64,000 nt of DNA from Thalassomonas actiniarum (GCF_000948975.2 NZ_CP059735.1:1-64000), one strand, 5' to 3'; counted from the stretch's first letter, positions 1 through 13,932 are shown. Notes: generated by a model not told the origin, from the sequence alone. Numbers and translations are program-made.

Positions 1-1395
1 ATGAGATTTATTTCTGGGAGTTTTTGGTTGGATCATTCTCTTTGGCAGCGCTGCCTCTCCGTTCTTCAAGAAGAATTGCCCGCACAGCAATTTAGTATGT
101 GGATCCGTCCGCTGCAATGTGTGGTAAATGACAATATCATGACCTTATATGCTCCCAACCGTTTTGTGCTTGATTGGGTTCGTGATAAATATGTTAACCG
201 TATCAATGAGTTAGTTTCTTTGCTTGATACCACCAATCCGCCTTTGTTAAGGTTTGATGTTGGCAGTATTCCGGAGCCGGTATCAACAGGCGGGCAGGGG
301 GAAACGGCAAATAAAGTTGCTCCGCAGGGACTGGCTGCTACTAAGCCGCCTGAGCCGGAGGCCAATCTGCCGAAGACCACCAATGTCAGGATCAAATATA
401 CCTTTGACAACTTTGTTGAAGGTAAATCCAACCAGCTGGCCAGGGCGGCGGCATCCCAGGTAGCGGATAACCCGGGAGCGGCATATAACCCGTTATTTAT
501 TTACGGCGCTACCGGTTTGGGTAAAACCCACTTATTGCATGCCGTGGGTAACGGCATTTTGATCAATAAACCTAAGGCAAAAATTGCCTATATGCATTCT
601 GAGCGTTTTGTTCAGGATATGGTGCGGGCACTGCAAAACAATGCCATCGAAAAGTTCAAGCAATATTACCGCTCGGTCGATGCCTTGTTGATCGATGATA
701 TCCAGTTCTTCGCCAATAAAGAGCGTACCCAGGAAGAGTTTTTCCATACCTTTAATGCCTTGCTCGAAGGCAACCAGCAGATTATTTTAACCAGCGACCG
801 ATATCCGAAAGAAATCGACGGGGTAGAAGATCGTCTTAAATCCCGCTTTGGCTGGGGCCTGACCATAGCCATTGAGCCGCCTGAGCTGGAAACCCGTGTC
901 GCGATCCTTAAGCGCAAAGCCCAGGAGAGTAATATCAACCTGGCGGACGAAGTGGCATTTTTCATTGCCAAACGTTTACGCTCTAATGTCCGTGAGCTGG
1001 AGGGGGCGTTAAACCGGGTGATTGCCAATGCCAATTTTACCGGCCGGGCCATTACCATAGATTTTGTTCGTGAAGCACTAAGAGATTTGTTAGCTTTACA
1101 GGATAAACTTGTTACTATTGACAATATTCAGCGCACAGTAGCGGAATATTATAAAATCAAGGTCGCCGATTTATTATCCAAGCGAAGAAATCGCTCGGTT
1201 GCTAGACCCAGACAGATAGCAATGGCATTATCTAAAGAGCTCACCAATCACAGCTTGCCGGAAATAGGTGATGCTTTTGGTGGCCGGGATCATACAACTG
1301 TGCTGCATGCGTGTCGTAAAATTAAAACCTTGCGTGAAGAAACGCATGATATAAAAGAAGATTATTCAAATTTAATAAGAACGCTTTCTTCTTAG
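1..1395 (+). CDS. dnaA: Chromosomal replication initiator protein DnaA
   Basis: DnaA binds DnaA boxes at oriC, melts the origin and loads DnaB helicase. An N-terminal domain (about residues 10-80, with the family segment [10 protein letters not shown]) is followed by a low-complexity linker. The AAA+ core has Walker [10 protein letters not shown] near residue 169 and Walker B LLIDDIQF. The C-terminal helix-turn-helix carries the DnaA signature around [14 protein letters not shown]. Length (464 aa) is normal. The ATG at base 1 gives nine residues before the conserved N-terminus. A TTG at 28 has GGGAG seven bases upstream and would give a more typical N-terminus, so the true start may be 28. 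oriC is not visible; it may lie upstream of the window. dnaN follows after 40 bases. Confidence 0.97.
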   Translation: MRFISGSFWLDHSLWQRCLSVLQEELPAQQFSMWIRPLQCVVNDNIMTLYAPNRFVLDWVRDKYVNRINELVSLLDTTNPPLLRFDVGSIPEPVSTGGQGETANKVAPQGLAATKPPEPEANLPKTTNVRIKYTFDNFVEGKSNQLARAAASQVADNPGAAYNPLFIYGATGLGKTHLLHAVGNGILINKPKAKIAYMHSERFVQDMVRALQNNAIEKFKQYYRSVDALLIDDIQFFANKERTQEEFFHTFNALLEGNQQIILTSDRYPKEIDGVEDRLKSRFGWGLTIAIEPPELETRVAILKRKAQESNINLADEVAFFIAKRLRSNVRELEGALNRVIANANFTGRAITIDFVREALRDLLALQDKLVTIDNIQRTVAEYYKIKVADLLSKRRNRSVARPRQIAMALSKELTNHSLPEIGDAFGGRDHTTVLHACRKIKTLREETHDIKEDYSNLIRTLSS

Positions 1396-1435
1396 CCGAT
1401 TTAGGCTCAGGTATAAATCTAATTAGGTTATAAAA

Positions 1436-2539
1436 ATGAACTTTTCATTAAATAGGGAATTATTGTTAAAACCACTTTTACTGGTTTCTGGTGCCGTTGA
1501 AAGAAAAAGTACACTGCCTATTTTAGGAAATATACTTTTAGATGTAAGTGGTGACTCACTCACTTTGACGGCCACTGATTTAGAACTTGAAATGGTTTCT
1601 TATACGCAAATAGAAAACCATGCCGAAGACGGCCAGATCACGGTTCCGGCAAGAAAGCTGTTGGATATCTGTAAGAGTTTGCCGGAAAATTCCATGCTCA
1701 CTTTCAGTTCAGACAATGATGTCATCCGCCTGAGCACCGGCCGCAGTAAATATTCCCTGTCTACCTTGCCTGCAACCGACTTTCCTAATATTGACGAATG
1801 GAAAGGGGATGTTGAGTTTAAACTGTTAAAGTCTGAATTATTGCGTTTGATCGAAAGTACGCACTTTTCCATGGCCAACCAGGACGTCCGTTATTACCTC
1901 AACGGTATGTCGATAGAAACGGAAAATAATGAAATCCGCTCAGTGGCCACCGACGGTCATCGCCTGGCTATTTGTAAAATTGCCAATGACTCATTAGCGC
2001 TTCCTGCCCGCCAGGTGATAGTACCGCGTAAAGGCATTTTGGAGATCATACGTTTACTGAATCCGGTGGATGAAGAGATCCAGGTATTTTTAGGCTCTAA
2101 CCATATCCGCATTATCGATCAGGAATTCTCTTTCACCAGTAAACTGGTCGATGGCCGTTTTCCCGATTATCGCCGGGTTTTGCCGAGAAACGGCGACAAG
2201 GTATTAGAGACCAATAAAGATCAATTGCGTCAGGTATTGTCGCGCGCCTCTATTTTGTCCAATGAAAAATTTAAAGGGGTACGGTTAAACTTCAATCAGA
2301 GCGAATTGAAGATCACCGCCAATAACCCCGAGCAGGAACAGGCGGAAGAAGAGATAGAAATTAATTTCCCCTATGAAGATTTAGAAATCGGCTTTAACGT
2401 CAGTTATGTTTTAGACGTGCTCAATGCCATTAAAGATTCAGAGGTGAAATTTACCCTGGCGGATGCTAACAGCAGTGTGGTGATTGAAGGCTGCAATTCC
2501 GGTGAAGCTTTATACGTAGTTATGCCAATGCGATTGTAA
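1436..2539 (+). CDS. dnaN: DNA polymerase III beta sliding clamp
   Basis: The protein (367 aa, the usual length) is the beta clamp, a ring dimer of three repeated folds per subunit that holds Pol III and other partners on DNA. It opens MNFSLNRELLLKPLLLVSGAVERK, as the family does, and ends with the typical C-terminus VVMPMRL that shapes the partner-binding pocket. It lies 40 bases after dnaA. Its stop codon overlaps the recF start by one base (TAATG), so the two are probably translationally coupled in a dnaA-dnaN-recF-gyrB operon. Confidence 0.97.
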   Translation: MNFSLNRELLLKPLLLVSGAVERKSTLPILGNILLDVSGDSLTLTATDLELEMVSYTQIENHAEDGQITVPARKLLDICKSLPENSMLTFSSDNDVIRLSTGRSKYSLSTLPATDFPNIDEWKGDVEFKLLKSELLRLIESTHFSMANQDVRYYLNGMSIETENNEIRSVATDGHRLAICKIANDSLALPARQVIVPRKGILEIIRLLNPVDEEIQVFLGSNHIRIIDQEFSFTSKLVDGRFPDYRRVLPRNGDKVLETNKDQLRQVLSRASILSNEKFKGVRLNFNQSELKITANNPEQEQAEEEIEINFPYEDLEIGFNVSYVLDVLNAIKDSEVKFTLADANSSVVIEGCNSGEALYVVMPMRL

Positions 2540-3627
2540 TGAGTGTTGTTAGTTTAATCACACAAAATTTTAGAAATCTCAGCGGAAAAAAAATAGTTTT
2601 TCACCCGGATTTAAATTTTATTATCGGGGATAACGGCAGCGGTAAAAGCAGCCTGTTAGAAGCATTATTTTATCTTGGTCATGGCAAATCGTTTCGTACC
2701 ACTAAAACCGAGAGTTTAGTGAGTTTTAGCCATGAACAATTTGTTGCCAATATTACCGACAGCCAGGATCGCCGTATGGGCATCAGTCGGAATGTGCTGA
2801 CCAGCCAAACCGAAATTAAGGTAGACGGAGAGCGACAGTCCCGTCTGTCGGATTTGGCAAAAAATATCGCGGTACAAATTGTTACTCCGGAAAGTTTTAA
2901 ACTCTTTTTTGGTGGGCCCAAAGAGCGTCGTCGCTTTATTGATTTAGGATTGTTTCACGTGAAACATGACTTTGCCAAACAGTGGCGGGACTTTTCAAAA
3001 GTACTGAAACAAAGAAATGCCGGCATCCGTAATTTAATGGACCCTGGTTTGCGTCGTTATTGGACTGAGCTATTCTGCCAGCATTCGATTACGGTTGCCG
3101 ATAGCAGGCAAGAGTATATCAATGAGTTTGTTAATGAATTAAATGTCTGGTTAGGGTTGTTATTACCCTCAATTGCCGACGAAATTACGGTACAATATTC
3201 CCGTGGCTGGAATAAAAAAAGAGAGCTGCTTGATGTCTTGAATGAAAATGAGGACAAAGAATTAAAATACGGTTCGAGTTTATACGGGGCACATAAGTTT
3301 GATGTGAAATTTATTTTGCATAAGAACCCGATAGATTTTCAGTTGTCCCGGGGACAACAAAAGTTGTTTTTACTCGCGTTAACTTTCGCCCAGGCGAAAT
3401 TAATTGAAAAAGTTAAACGAGTAAAACCAATTTTACTGATAGACGATATCGGCGCCGAGCTGGATACCGGTTCAAGGGCTTTGGTATCGGATGCGATAAA
3501 AGAATTAAATTGTCAGGTGATCCTGACCGCAATTGATAAATTGGTTTTGGTGCCCTTGGTACCGGACGATGAAAATTACCAGATGTTTCACGTGGAACAT
3601 GGTGAAATATCAGCAATGAGTGAATAG
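2539..3627 (+). CDS. recF: DNA replication and repair protein RecF
   Basis: RecF is an SMC/ABC-like ATPase that, with RecO and RecR, loads RecA at single-strand gaps and stalled forks. The Walker A motif GDNGSGKSS lies near residues 32-40. The ABC signature segment LSRGQQKL and Walker B ILLIDDIGAELD are in the C-terminal third. Length (362 aa) is typical. The ATG overlaps the dnaN stop. Two parS-like 16-mers lie inside the coding sequence (2951 and 3584), so this gene body may double as a partition locus. gyrB starts nine bases after the stop codon. Confidence 0.97.
   Translation: MSVVSLITQNFRNLSGKKIVFHPDLNFIIGDNGSGKSSLLEALFYLGHGKSFRTTKTESLVSFSHEQFVANITDSQDRRMGISRNVLTSQTEIKVDGERQSRLSDLAKNIAVQIVTPESFKLFFGGPKERRRFIDLGLFHVKHDFAKQWRDFSKVLKQRNAGIRNLMDPGLRRYWTELFCQHSITVADSRQEYINEFVNELNVWLGLLLPSIADEITVQYSRGWNKKRELLDVLNENEDKELKYGSSLYGAHKFDVKFILHKNPIDFQLSRGQQKLFLLALTFAQAKLIEKVKRVKPILLIDDIGAELDTGSRALVSDAIKELNCQVILTAIDKLVLVPLVPDDENYQMFHVEHGEISAMSE
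2951..2966. other. parS centromere site, exact consensus
   Basis: The sequence TGTTTCACGTGAAACA is a perfect 16-bp palindrome and equals the parS consensus as I remember it for bacterial ParB. It lies inside recF, 3 kb from dnaA, where ParABS centromere sites are expected. ParB would bind here and spread. ParA and ParB genes are not in the window. Confidence 0.9.
3584..3599. other. parS centromere site, one mismatch
   Basis: The sequence TGTTTCACGTGGAACA differs from the palindromic parS consensus at one base (G for A at position 12). It lies near the 3' end of recF, 617 bases after the exact site. Two close copies make a chance match unlikely. Confidence 0.8.
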
Positions 3628-6078
<2,451 letters not shown>

Positions 6079-6102
6079 TTCAGCGCACTTGTAGTATAAA
6101 TT

Positions 6103-6132
6103 AATGCCCGATCACCACATCGGGCATTTTTG
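6103..6132 (+). terminator. Rho-independent terminator after gyrB
   Basis: A 9-bp stem ATGCCCGAT / ATCGGGCAT with a 6-base loop is followed by a run of T. It lies 25 bases after the gyrB stop and ends the dnaA operon. Confidence 0.9.
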
Positions 6133-6262
6133 TTAAAAACTTAACCAAAAATAAAATTAGGCGAGTTGTTATCTAGTGCAAGTGATTCCTTGCAAGTAAT
6201 TATCTAACACAAAAGGTATACTTAGCCCAGTTTCAATTTTAATAACGTAAAGCCGGAAATTC

Positions 6263-7180
6263 ATGAGTACGTTTAATATAAATACCTTTCAAGGGTTAAT
6301 CTTGCAGCTGCAAGATTATTGGTCGCGCCAGGGATGCGTTATCGTTCAACCACTAGATCTGGAAGTTGGTGCGGGTACTTTTCACCCGATGACTTTCCTG
6401 CGTTCTATCGGCCCAGAGCCGATGAGCAGTGCCTATGTGCAGCCTTGTCGTCGTCCGACCGATGGCCGTTATGGTGAAAACCCCAACCGCTTACAGCATT
6501 ATTATCAGTTCCAGGTGATGCTGAAACCATCGCCGAAAAACATTCAGGAGCTGTACCTGAATTCGTTAAAAGAGTTAGGTATAGATCCGCTGGTCCACGA
6601 TATCCGTTTTGTTGAAGATAACTGGGAATCGCCGACGTTAGGTGCCTGGGGGCTGGGTTGGGAGATCTGGTTAAACGGCATGGAAATCACTCAGTTTACT
6701 TACTTCCAACAGGTAGGTGGTTTAGAGTGTGCACCGGTAACCGGCGAGATCACTTACGGTCTTGAGCGCCTGGCCATGTATATCCAGAATGTCGACAGTA
6801 TCTATGATCTGGTGTGGACCGACGGCCCTATGGGTAAAGTATTATACGGCGATGTCTTCCATCAAAACGAAGTGGAACAATCCCACTATAACTTTGAACA
6901 TGCCGATGTTGATGCCTTATTTAAAATGTTTGATCAGTGCGAGCAGGACAGCCAGAAGCTGATTGAAAACAACCTGCCTTTACCTGCCTATGAGCAGGTG
7001 ATGAAGGCCTCTCATGCGTTTAACCTGTTAGACGCCCGCCACGCCATCTCAGTGACCGAAAGACAGCGTTATATCCTCAGGGTAAGGGCGTTATCAAAAG
7101 CCTGTGCCGAGGCCTATTACGCGGTTCGTGAAGAACTTGGCTTTCCACTTTGTAAAGACCAGGCGGCGGGAGAAAAATAA
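6263..7180 (+). CDS. glyQ: Glycine-tRNA ligase alpha subunit
   Basis: This is the catalytic alpha chain of the bacterial alpha2-beta2 glycyl-tRNA synthetase, which charges tRNA-Gly. The N-terminus [20 protein letters not shown] and the segments [14 protein letters not shown]-like ([10 protein letters not shown]) and [17 protein letters not shown] match the family. Length (305 aa) is typical. It overlaps glyS by one base (TAATG), as expected for two subunits made in equal amounts. Confidence 0.97.
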   Translation: MSTFNINTFQGLILQLQDYWSRQGCVIVQPLDLEVGAGTFHPMTFLRSIGPEPMSSAYVQPCRRPTDGRYGENPNRLQHYYQFQVMLKPSPKNIQELYLNSLKELGIDPLVHDIRFVEDNWESPTLGAWGLGWEIWLNGMEITQFTYFQQVGGLECAPVTGEITYGLERLAMYIQNVDSIYDLVWTDGPMGKVLYGDVFHQNEVEQSHYNFEHADVDALFKMFDQCEQDSQKLIENNLPLPAYEQVMKASHAFNLLDARHAISVTERQRYILRVRALSKACAEAYYAVREELGFPLCKDQAAGEK

Positions 7181-9249
7181 TGACCACAGAAACTTTACTT
7201 ATTGAATTGGGTACCGAAGAGTTACCGCCAAAATCACTAAAAAAACTGGCGGGAACTTTTTTCGACCAGATCCGCAGTCAGCTGGACAGTGCCGAACTGA
7301 CCTATAGCGATATCAAGTGGTTTGCCACGCCTCGTCGCATGGCGGTTCAAGTTTTTGATTTAGTTGAAAAGCAATCGGACAAACAGATTGAAAAGCGCGG
7401 TCCTGCGGTAAATGTTGCTTTTAACGAGCAGGGTGAGCCGAGCAAAGCCGCCGAAGGTTGGGCCCGGTCCAACGGTATTACCGTGGCCGAAGCCGAGCGT
7501 TTAACCACAGATAAAGGCGAATGGTTGCTGCACCGTGCTTTGCAGCCGGGTAAAACCGTTGCCGAATTGATCCCGGAAATGGTCAATCACGCGCTGGCTA
7601 AATTACCTATCCCTAAACCTATGCGTTGGGGCAGTGAACGTACCCAGTTTATCCGCCCGGTACATACCTTGGTGATGTTATATGGCGAGCAGGTACTTAA
7701 TGGCGAAACCTTAGGGGTGAGTGCGGCTAATCAAGTTACCGGCCACAGATTCCACCATCAGGGGCTGGTGAGCCTCAAGCATGCCAATGACTACCAAAAC
7801 GCCTTAGAAAGCGCCTATGTTATGGTGGATTTCCAGCAAAGACAGGAAAAAATTGTCGAGCAAATCAAAGCCGCCGCTGATGAGATCAATTGTGTTGCCC
7901 TGATTGACGATGACCTGCTTGAAGAAGTTACCGCTTTGGTCGAATGGCCGGTGACTCTGGTAGGGACGTTTGAAGAAGAATTTTTGAATGTGCCGGCAGA
8001 GCCACTTATCTACTCGATGAAAGATCACCAGAAATACTTCCCGGTAGTGGATAGCGACGGCAAGCTGGTGAACAAGTTTATTTTTGTCACCAACATCGAA
8101 AGTAAAGATCCGCAGCAAATTATCTTCGGTAATGAGAAGGTTATTCGTCCTCGTCTGGCAGATGCGGAATTCTTCTTTAAAACCGATAAAAAGCAAAGCT
8201 TAGAGCAAAGGTTGCCGAGCCTGGATGCCGTCTTGTTCCAGAAGCAGCTGGGTACCTTAAAAGCGAAATCCAGCCGTATCGCCAGCTTAAGTGAACATAT
8301 CGCCTCTGTACTGGGTGAAGATGCCAAGGCAGCCTATCGCGCCGGTTTACTGAGTAAAACGGACCTGATGTCTGACATGGTATTGGAGTTCCCTCAGGTG
8401 CAGGGCACTATGGGGAAATATTACGCCCTTAACGACGGTGAGCCTGAAGCGATTGCCCAGGCGTTGGAAGATCAGTATCGTCCGCGTTTTTCCGGCGATA
8501 GTTTACCGCAGGCGAATATCGGTTGTGCCGTGGCCATTGCCGATAAGATAGATTCCCTGGTGGGTATCTTTGGCATCAACCAGCCGCCGAAAGGGGATAA
8601 AGATCCCTTTGCCTTACGTCGCGCCGCTATCGGTGTGATTCGTATCATAACCGAAAAGCAGCTGGACTTAGATCTGGCGGTATTGATCGATCAGGGCATA
8701 GGTTTATTCGGTGATAAATTATCAAATGAAAACACCGCCGCAGATGTTATTGATTTTGTTATGGGCCGTTTCCGCGCTTTCTACCAGGAGCAGGACATCG
8801 CGGTAGATGTCATTCAATCTGTTTTGGCCAAGAAACCGACGGCGCCGGTAGATTTTGATAAGCGGGTGAAAGCGGTAAGTTATTTCCGCAGCCTGGCTGA
8901 AGCTGAAACACTGGCGGCAGCCAACAAACGTGTCGCTAATATCCTGGCGAAATTCGACGGTGAACTTTACCCTGAGTTTAAAGCGGAACTGGCCAGCGAA
9001 GCTGCCGAACGTGAACTGGCAGCTACCTTTGAGGACATTAGGGGCAAAATCGCGCCGTTAATGGCCGATAAAGACTACCAGGCAGCCCTAACCGAGTTGG
9101 CACAGCTTAAGGCGCCGATAGACAGCTTCTTTGACTCTGTCATGGTAATGACAGATGATGAAGCGGTTAAAACCAACCGTTTAACCCTGCTCAATGAGAT
9201 CAGAAACAGCTTCTTTGCTATTGCCGATATCTCGCTGTTGCAAAAATAA
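7180..9249 (+). CDS. glyS: Glycine-tRNA ligase beta subunit
   Basis: This is the beta chain of the tetrameric glycyl-tRNA synthetase, needed for tRNA binding. The N-terminus TETLLIELGTEELPPKSL and the motif PKPMRWGS are diagnostic. The middle HD-like region and the C-terminal anticodon-binding DALR-type domain are present. Length (689 aa) is normal. It is translationally coupled to glyQ and followed by a hairpin terminator shared with the convergent tusA. Confidence 0.97.
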   Translation: MTTETLLIELGTEELPPKSLKKLAGTFFDQIRSQLDSAELTYSDIKWFATPRRMAVQVFDLVEKQSDKQIEKRGPAVNVAFNEQGEPSKAAEGWARSNGITVAEAERLTTDKGEWLLHRALQPGKTVAELIPEMVNHALAKLPIPKPMRWGSERTQFIRPVHTLVMLYGEQVLNGETLGVSAANQVTGHRFHHQGLVSLKHANDYQNALESAYVMVDFQQRQEKIVEQIKAAADEINCVALIDDDLLEEVTALVEWPVTLVGTFEEEFLNVPAEPLIYSMKDHQKYFPVVDSDGKLVNKFIFVTNIESKDPQQIIFGNEKVIRPRLADAEFFFKTDKKQSLEQRLPSLDAVLFQKQLGTLKAKSSRIASLSEHIASVLGEDAKAAYRAGLLSKTDLMSDMVLEFPQVQGTMGKYYALNDGEPEAIAQALEDQYRPRFSGDSLPQANIGCAVAIADKIDSLVGIFGINQPPKGDKDPFALRRAAIGVIRIITEKQLDLDLAVLIDQGIGLFGDKLSNENTAADVIDFVMGRFRAFYQEQDIAVDVIQSVLAKKPTAPVDFDKRVKAVSYFRSLAEAETLAAANKRVANILAKFDGELYPEFKAELASEAAERELAATFEDIRGKIAPLMADKDYQAALTELAQLKAPIDSFFDSVMVMTDDEAVKTNRLTLLNEIRNSFFAIADISLLQK

Positions 9250-9272
9250 GTTTTAAACGGCTTTGATAACGA

Positions 9273-9303
9273 AAAAGGGAATGCTAACGCATTCCCTTTT
9301 TTT
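9273..9303. terminator. Bidirectional terminator between glyS and tusA
   Basis: A 12-bp perfect stem AAAAGGGAATGC / GCATTCCCTTTT with a 4-base loop is followed by T on the plus strand and, because of the A run on its left, by T on the minus strand too. It sits between two convergent genes. Confidence 0.88.
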
Positions 9304-9352
9304 ATAACTATTTTAAAGTTTATTTTTGTTTTTTATGCTTCAGTGTTATTTG

Positions 9353-9598
9353 TTAACACTTTTTAATTAAATAGCGATAAGGGGAAGACTCGGTATGCTG
9401 GGCCAACAGTTCATGCTCCATAAAGCGGCAAAAGCTGGGAATATCCCGGGTCGTTGACGGGTCATCTGCTTCAATAAGCAAGGTTTCGCCCACGGCTATT
9501 TTACGGATATTCATGCGCACCATCATCACGGGCTCCGGACAACGTAATCCCAATGTGTCTAAGGTATGGTTGGCTTGTTCAAATTTGGCTGAGGACAT
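9353..9598 (-). CDS. tusA: Sulfurtransferase TusA
   Basis: TusA is a small cytoplasmic sulfur carrier that takes persulfide sulfur from IscS and passes it to the TusBCD relay for 2-thiouridine in tRNA, and to other acceptors. The motif [12 protein letters not shown] contains the family CPxP signature, with the active cysteine at residue 20. Length (81 aa) matches E. coli TusA. It is a single gene, convergent with glyS. Confidence 0.95.
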   Translation of the reverse strand: MSSAKFEQANHTLDTLGLRCPEPVMMVRMNIRKIAVGETLLIEADDPSTTRDIPSFCRFMEHELLAQHTESSPYRYLIKKC

Positions 9599-9914
9599 AG
9601 AGTAACTTAATGCTGAAAAAATGCAGGCAGAGCCGGCAGATGTACTGATAGGGCACTAGTCTAACCGCTTAACTCTTTTATTAGCAAGTTTTAGTAAGTT
9701 GTTGGCAAACAATTGCAAGCTTTGAGTTATTACCGGGTTTCTATTTAAGTCTTATTGAAAGAACCTGTCCATGTTTTGATATTAGCAAGCTTTTAGCCAA
9801 CTAATCCGCTACATAGGGCTAAATTAAATAAAGTTGAAAAAAGCCAATGCCTGCTTGCATTAGTGTCCAGAGCGTGAATAATCATAGGGTAGTATTAATA
9901 TAGCGAGTGGAATT
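9599..9914. other. Intergenic region between tusA and slt
   Basis: This is an AT-rich gap of 316 bases between the divergent tusA and slt. It must hold both promoters. I could not pick a convincing sigma-70 pair; TTGCAT near 9858 followed by an ATAATC-like element is the best weak candidate for slt. No RNA gene or repeat was recognised. Confidence 0.5.
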
Positions 9915-11843
9915 ATGGAAAGGTTTGGACTTGGTCGGATAATGTTATTGGTCGGTGTGATGCTGTTACCGATACAGGAGAGTCAGGCGACCCGGGTACA
10001 GACAACAGATCCGCAGCGGAAAATATATCTCCAGGCAGAAAAGCATTTATGGCATCCGGCTTCGGCCCAATACCAGGAACTTTACCAGCAACTGCATTTT
10101 TATCCGCTGCAGCCTTATTTGGACCAACAAAGGCTGATCAAACGCCTCAATTTGAAACACCAGCAAGAAATCGACAAGTTTCTTACCACTTATAAGGGCA
10201 CGCCCCTGGACTGGCCGTTGCGGAAAAAATGGCTGCAATACCTGGCCAAACGTAAGCAACAAGCCTTGTTTCTGAAATATTATACCCCGACTTCGGATGT
10301 CGCTTTGCAATGCCAGCAGTTAAGATACCGCTTAAATGCCGGCCACAGCGAAAAGGAAGTATTGGCACAGGTGACTAAGCTTTGGCTGGTGGGCAAATCA
10401 CAGGATAAAAAATGCGATCCCCTGTTTAAGCGCTGGCAAGAAGCAGGCTACCGTACCCCGGATATTGTCTGGCAGCGGTTATCCCTGGCGGCCAACGGCG
10501 GCAAACATACCCTTATTCCTTATTTAACCGGCTTACTGCCGGAAAGCGAACGTTACCTGGGGTGCTTATGGCATAAAGTCAGACGGGATCCCGCCTATAT
10601 TACCCGTATCGGCCGTTTTAAAGAAAAGTCTGCCAAAGAAGCGCAGATCATGACTTATGGTTTAAAACGTCTGATCTGGCGTGCGCCGAAAAGGGCACTG
10701 GCGACCTATCAAAAAGCCAGCAAGTTATTTGCTTTCACCGAAGAGCAAGATCAGGAAATTATCGTCAAATTTGCCCTGGCCTTGTCCAGTAAAAACCATA
10801 AGCAGGCCCAGGTATGGTTGGATAAGGTTGCAGAGAGCTCCTTGTCCAATACCATGATCCAGTGGCGTCTGGCTCAGGTATTGAAACAAAAAGACAGCGA
10901 GCAGCTAAAGTCTGAACTGGTGGCACTGCCGGAGCAATATAAAAGCGAGCTGAAATGGAAATACTGGTATGCCCGCAGTTTAATTGACACCGGTAATGTA
11001 ACCGGCGGGGAAAGCCTGCTGCAGGAGCTGGCAAAGGAACGCCATTATTACGGTTTCCTGGCGGCGGGATATTTGAAACTGCCGGTGAATTTACAGGATA
11101 AACCGCTGGAAATATCCGAACAGGAAAAAGCTGCCGTATTAACCCATTTGGCGGCCAAGCGCGCGTTTGAGCTGTTTTATCTGCAAAGGTTTAATCAGGC
11201 CCGGCGCGAGTGGAATTACTGGCTGTCGCAACTCAATGACAGGGAAAAACTGGTGGCGTCTAAGGTGGCTTATGAAGCTGGCTGGTTTGACCGGGCAATC
11301 TTTACCCTGGCGCAAGTGGGTTATTTAGATGATGTCGATTTAAGATTTCCGCTCGCCTTTGACAATAAGATTATTGAACACGCGAAAAACAACCAGATCA
11401 ACCCGGCCTGGGCTTTTGCCATCACCCGGCGGGAAAGCTCTTTTATGACGGACGCCAATTCTTCGGCGGGAGCGAAAGGCCTGATGCAGCTGATGCCCAA
11501 TACCGCCAAGCATCTGGAAAAACGTAAAGTCTCGAAAAAATATTTATTGGATGCCGACAACAATATCGGTTTAGGCACTAAGTACCTGAAGATGTTGCTG
11601 GATAAAAATAAAGGCAATTCGATATTGGCCACCGCCTCATATAACGCCGGTCCCCACAGGGTGAAAAGATGGCTGAAAGACAGCGTGACCTTACCGGCGG
11701 ATGCCTGGATTGAAACCATTCCCTTTAAAGAAACCCGGGACTATGTCAAAAGCGTGCTCGCCTATCAGCAAATTTATCAAGCTCAGGTGGGGCAGGAAGG
11801 CTCGCTGTTTGATGATCTCAGCGATATGCACATCAGTGATTAA
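9915..11843 (+). CDS. slt: Soluble lytic murein transglycosylase
   Basis: The enzyme cleaves the MurNAc-GlcNAc bond in the periplasm, forming 1,6-anhydro-MurNAc ends during wall turnover. An N-terminal signal peptide (about residues 1-25, ending SQATR) is followed by a long alpha-helical superhelix (about 35-470). The C-terminal SLT goose-lysozyme-like domain shows ITRRESSFMTDANSSAGAKG and GLMQLMPNTAK, with catalytic Glu about residue 507, then ASYNAGPHRV. At 642 aa it has the size of the Slt70 family. pepQ follows 77 bases downstream. Confidence 0.93.
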   Translation: MERFGLGRIMLLVGVMLLPIQESQATRVQTTDPQRKIYLQAEKHLWHPASAQYQELYQQLHFYPLQPYLDQQRLIKRLNLKHQQEIDKFLTTYKGTPLDWPLRKKWLQYLAKRKQQALFLKYYTPTSDVALQCQQLRYRLNAGHSEKEVLAQVTKLWLVGKSQDKKCDPLFKRWQEAGYRTPDIVWQRLSLAANGGKHTLIPYLTGLLPESERYLGCLWHKVRRDPAYITRIGRFKEKSAKEAQIMTYGLKRLIWRAPKRALATYQKASKLFAFTEEQDQEIIVKFALALSSKNHKQAQVWLDKVAESSLSNTMIQWRLAQVLKQKDSEQLKSELVALPEQYKSELKWKYWYARSLIDTGNVTGGESLLQELAKERHYYGFLAAGYLKLPVNLQDKPLEISEQEKAAVLTHLAAKRAFELFYLQRFNQARREWNYWLSQLNDREKLVASKVAYEAGWFDRAIFTLAQVGYLDDVDLRFPLAFDNKIIEHAKNNQINPAWAFAITRRESSFMTDANSSAGAKGLMQLMPNTAKHLEKRKVSKKYLLDADNNIGLGTKYLKMLLDKNKGNSILATASYNAGPHRVKRWLKDSVTLPADAWIETIPFKETRDYVKSVLAYQQIYQAQVGQEGSLFDDLSDMHISD

Positions 11844-11920
11844 GGCACTCGGGGCCGGGTTTGCTGTACTGATTTAACCTGTGTGATATGATAGCGAAAA
11901 AACACAAGGGAATCGCATAG

Positions 11921-13240
<1,320 letters not shown>

Positions 13241-13279
13241 TTTGGCAGGGGAGTTGTTAACGGCAGCGGTGAATAACTG

Positions 13280-13897
13280 ATGGCCGGTACCTATAACATA
13301 GCGGCAAGCGAGGTCATAGATGAAACTATAGTGACCCGCAGCCGCTTTATCTGTTATCTCAGGCCTTGTACTTCACAGGAAGCCGCCAAGGCCTTTATCC
13401 GGGAATTACAGCAACTACATCCCCAGGCTAACCACCACTGTTACGCTTTTGTCTTCGGCGCTCCGGATGACAGCCAGAGCTACGGCTTCTCCGATGACGG
13501 CGAACCCACAGGCACCGCAGGTAAACCTATGCTGGCGGTATTGCAGGGGGGCGGCATCGGCCAGATTTGTGCCGTGGTGGTGCGCTATTTTGGCGGCACT
13601 AAACTCGGTACCGGCGGTTTGCAAAGGGCTTATGGCAACAGTGTCCGCCAGGCGCTGGCCTTGATGCAGACAGAAGTTAAGGTGCCGAAAGTGACCAAGG
13701 CACTGGCATGCCAGTATGGCCAGGTGGATGATATTCTGCATTTGCTGGCACAGGTGAAAGGGGAAGTTACTGGGCAGCAATACAGCGAGCAGGTAAATTT
13801 GACTTTGGCGATCCCCGAGGCTGAGCTGGCTTTATTTCAACAACATTTGTCCACGTTATCGTCGGGGCAGCTGACATTGATATCGGTAGACCACTAG
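13280..13897 (+). CDS. yigZ: IMPACT-family protein YigZ
   Basis: The N-terminal UPF0029/IMPACT domain (about residues 15-125) carries the segments SRFICYLRP, HHCYAF, SDDGEPTGTAGKP and VVRYFGGTKLGTGGL, which are the family signatures. A small C-terminal ferredoxin-like domain follows. The exact biochemical role of bacterial YigZ is not settled; YIH1/IMPACT relatives act on translation control. It lies between pepQ and trkH. The Shine-Dalgarno site before its ATG is weak, which may indicate coupling to pepQ. Confidence 0.93.
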   Translation: MAGTYNIAASEVIDETIVTRSRFICYLRPCTSQEAAKAFIRELQQLHPQANHHCYAFVFGAPDDSQSYGFSDDGEPTGTAGKPMLAVLQGGGIGQICAVVVRYFGGTKLGTGGLQRAYGNSVRQALALMQTEVKVPKVTKALACQYGQVDDILHLLAQVKGEVTGQQYSEQVNLTLAIPEAELALFQQHLSTLSSGQLTLISVDH

Positions 13898-13932
13898 CCT
13901 GGTTTTGGCTTTTACATTAGAAAAAGAAGAAC

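Noticed and set aside
66-1124. Minus-strand frames across dnaA
   Set aside because: The plus-strand DnaA is complete with all motifs; the opposite frames have no recognisable domain.
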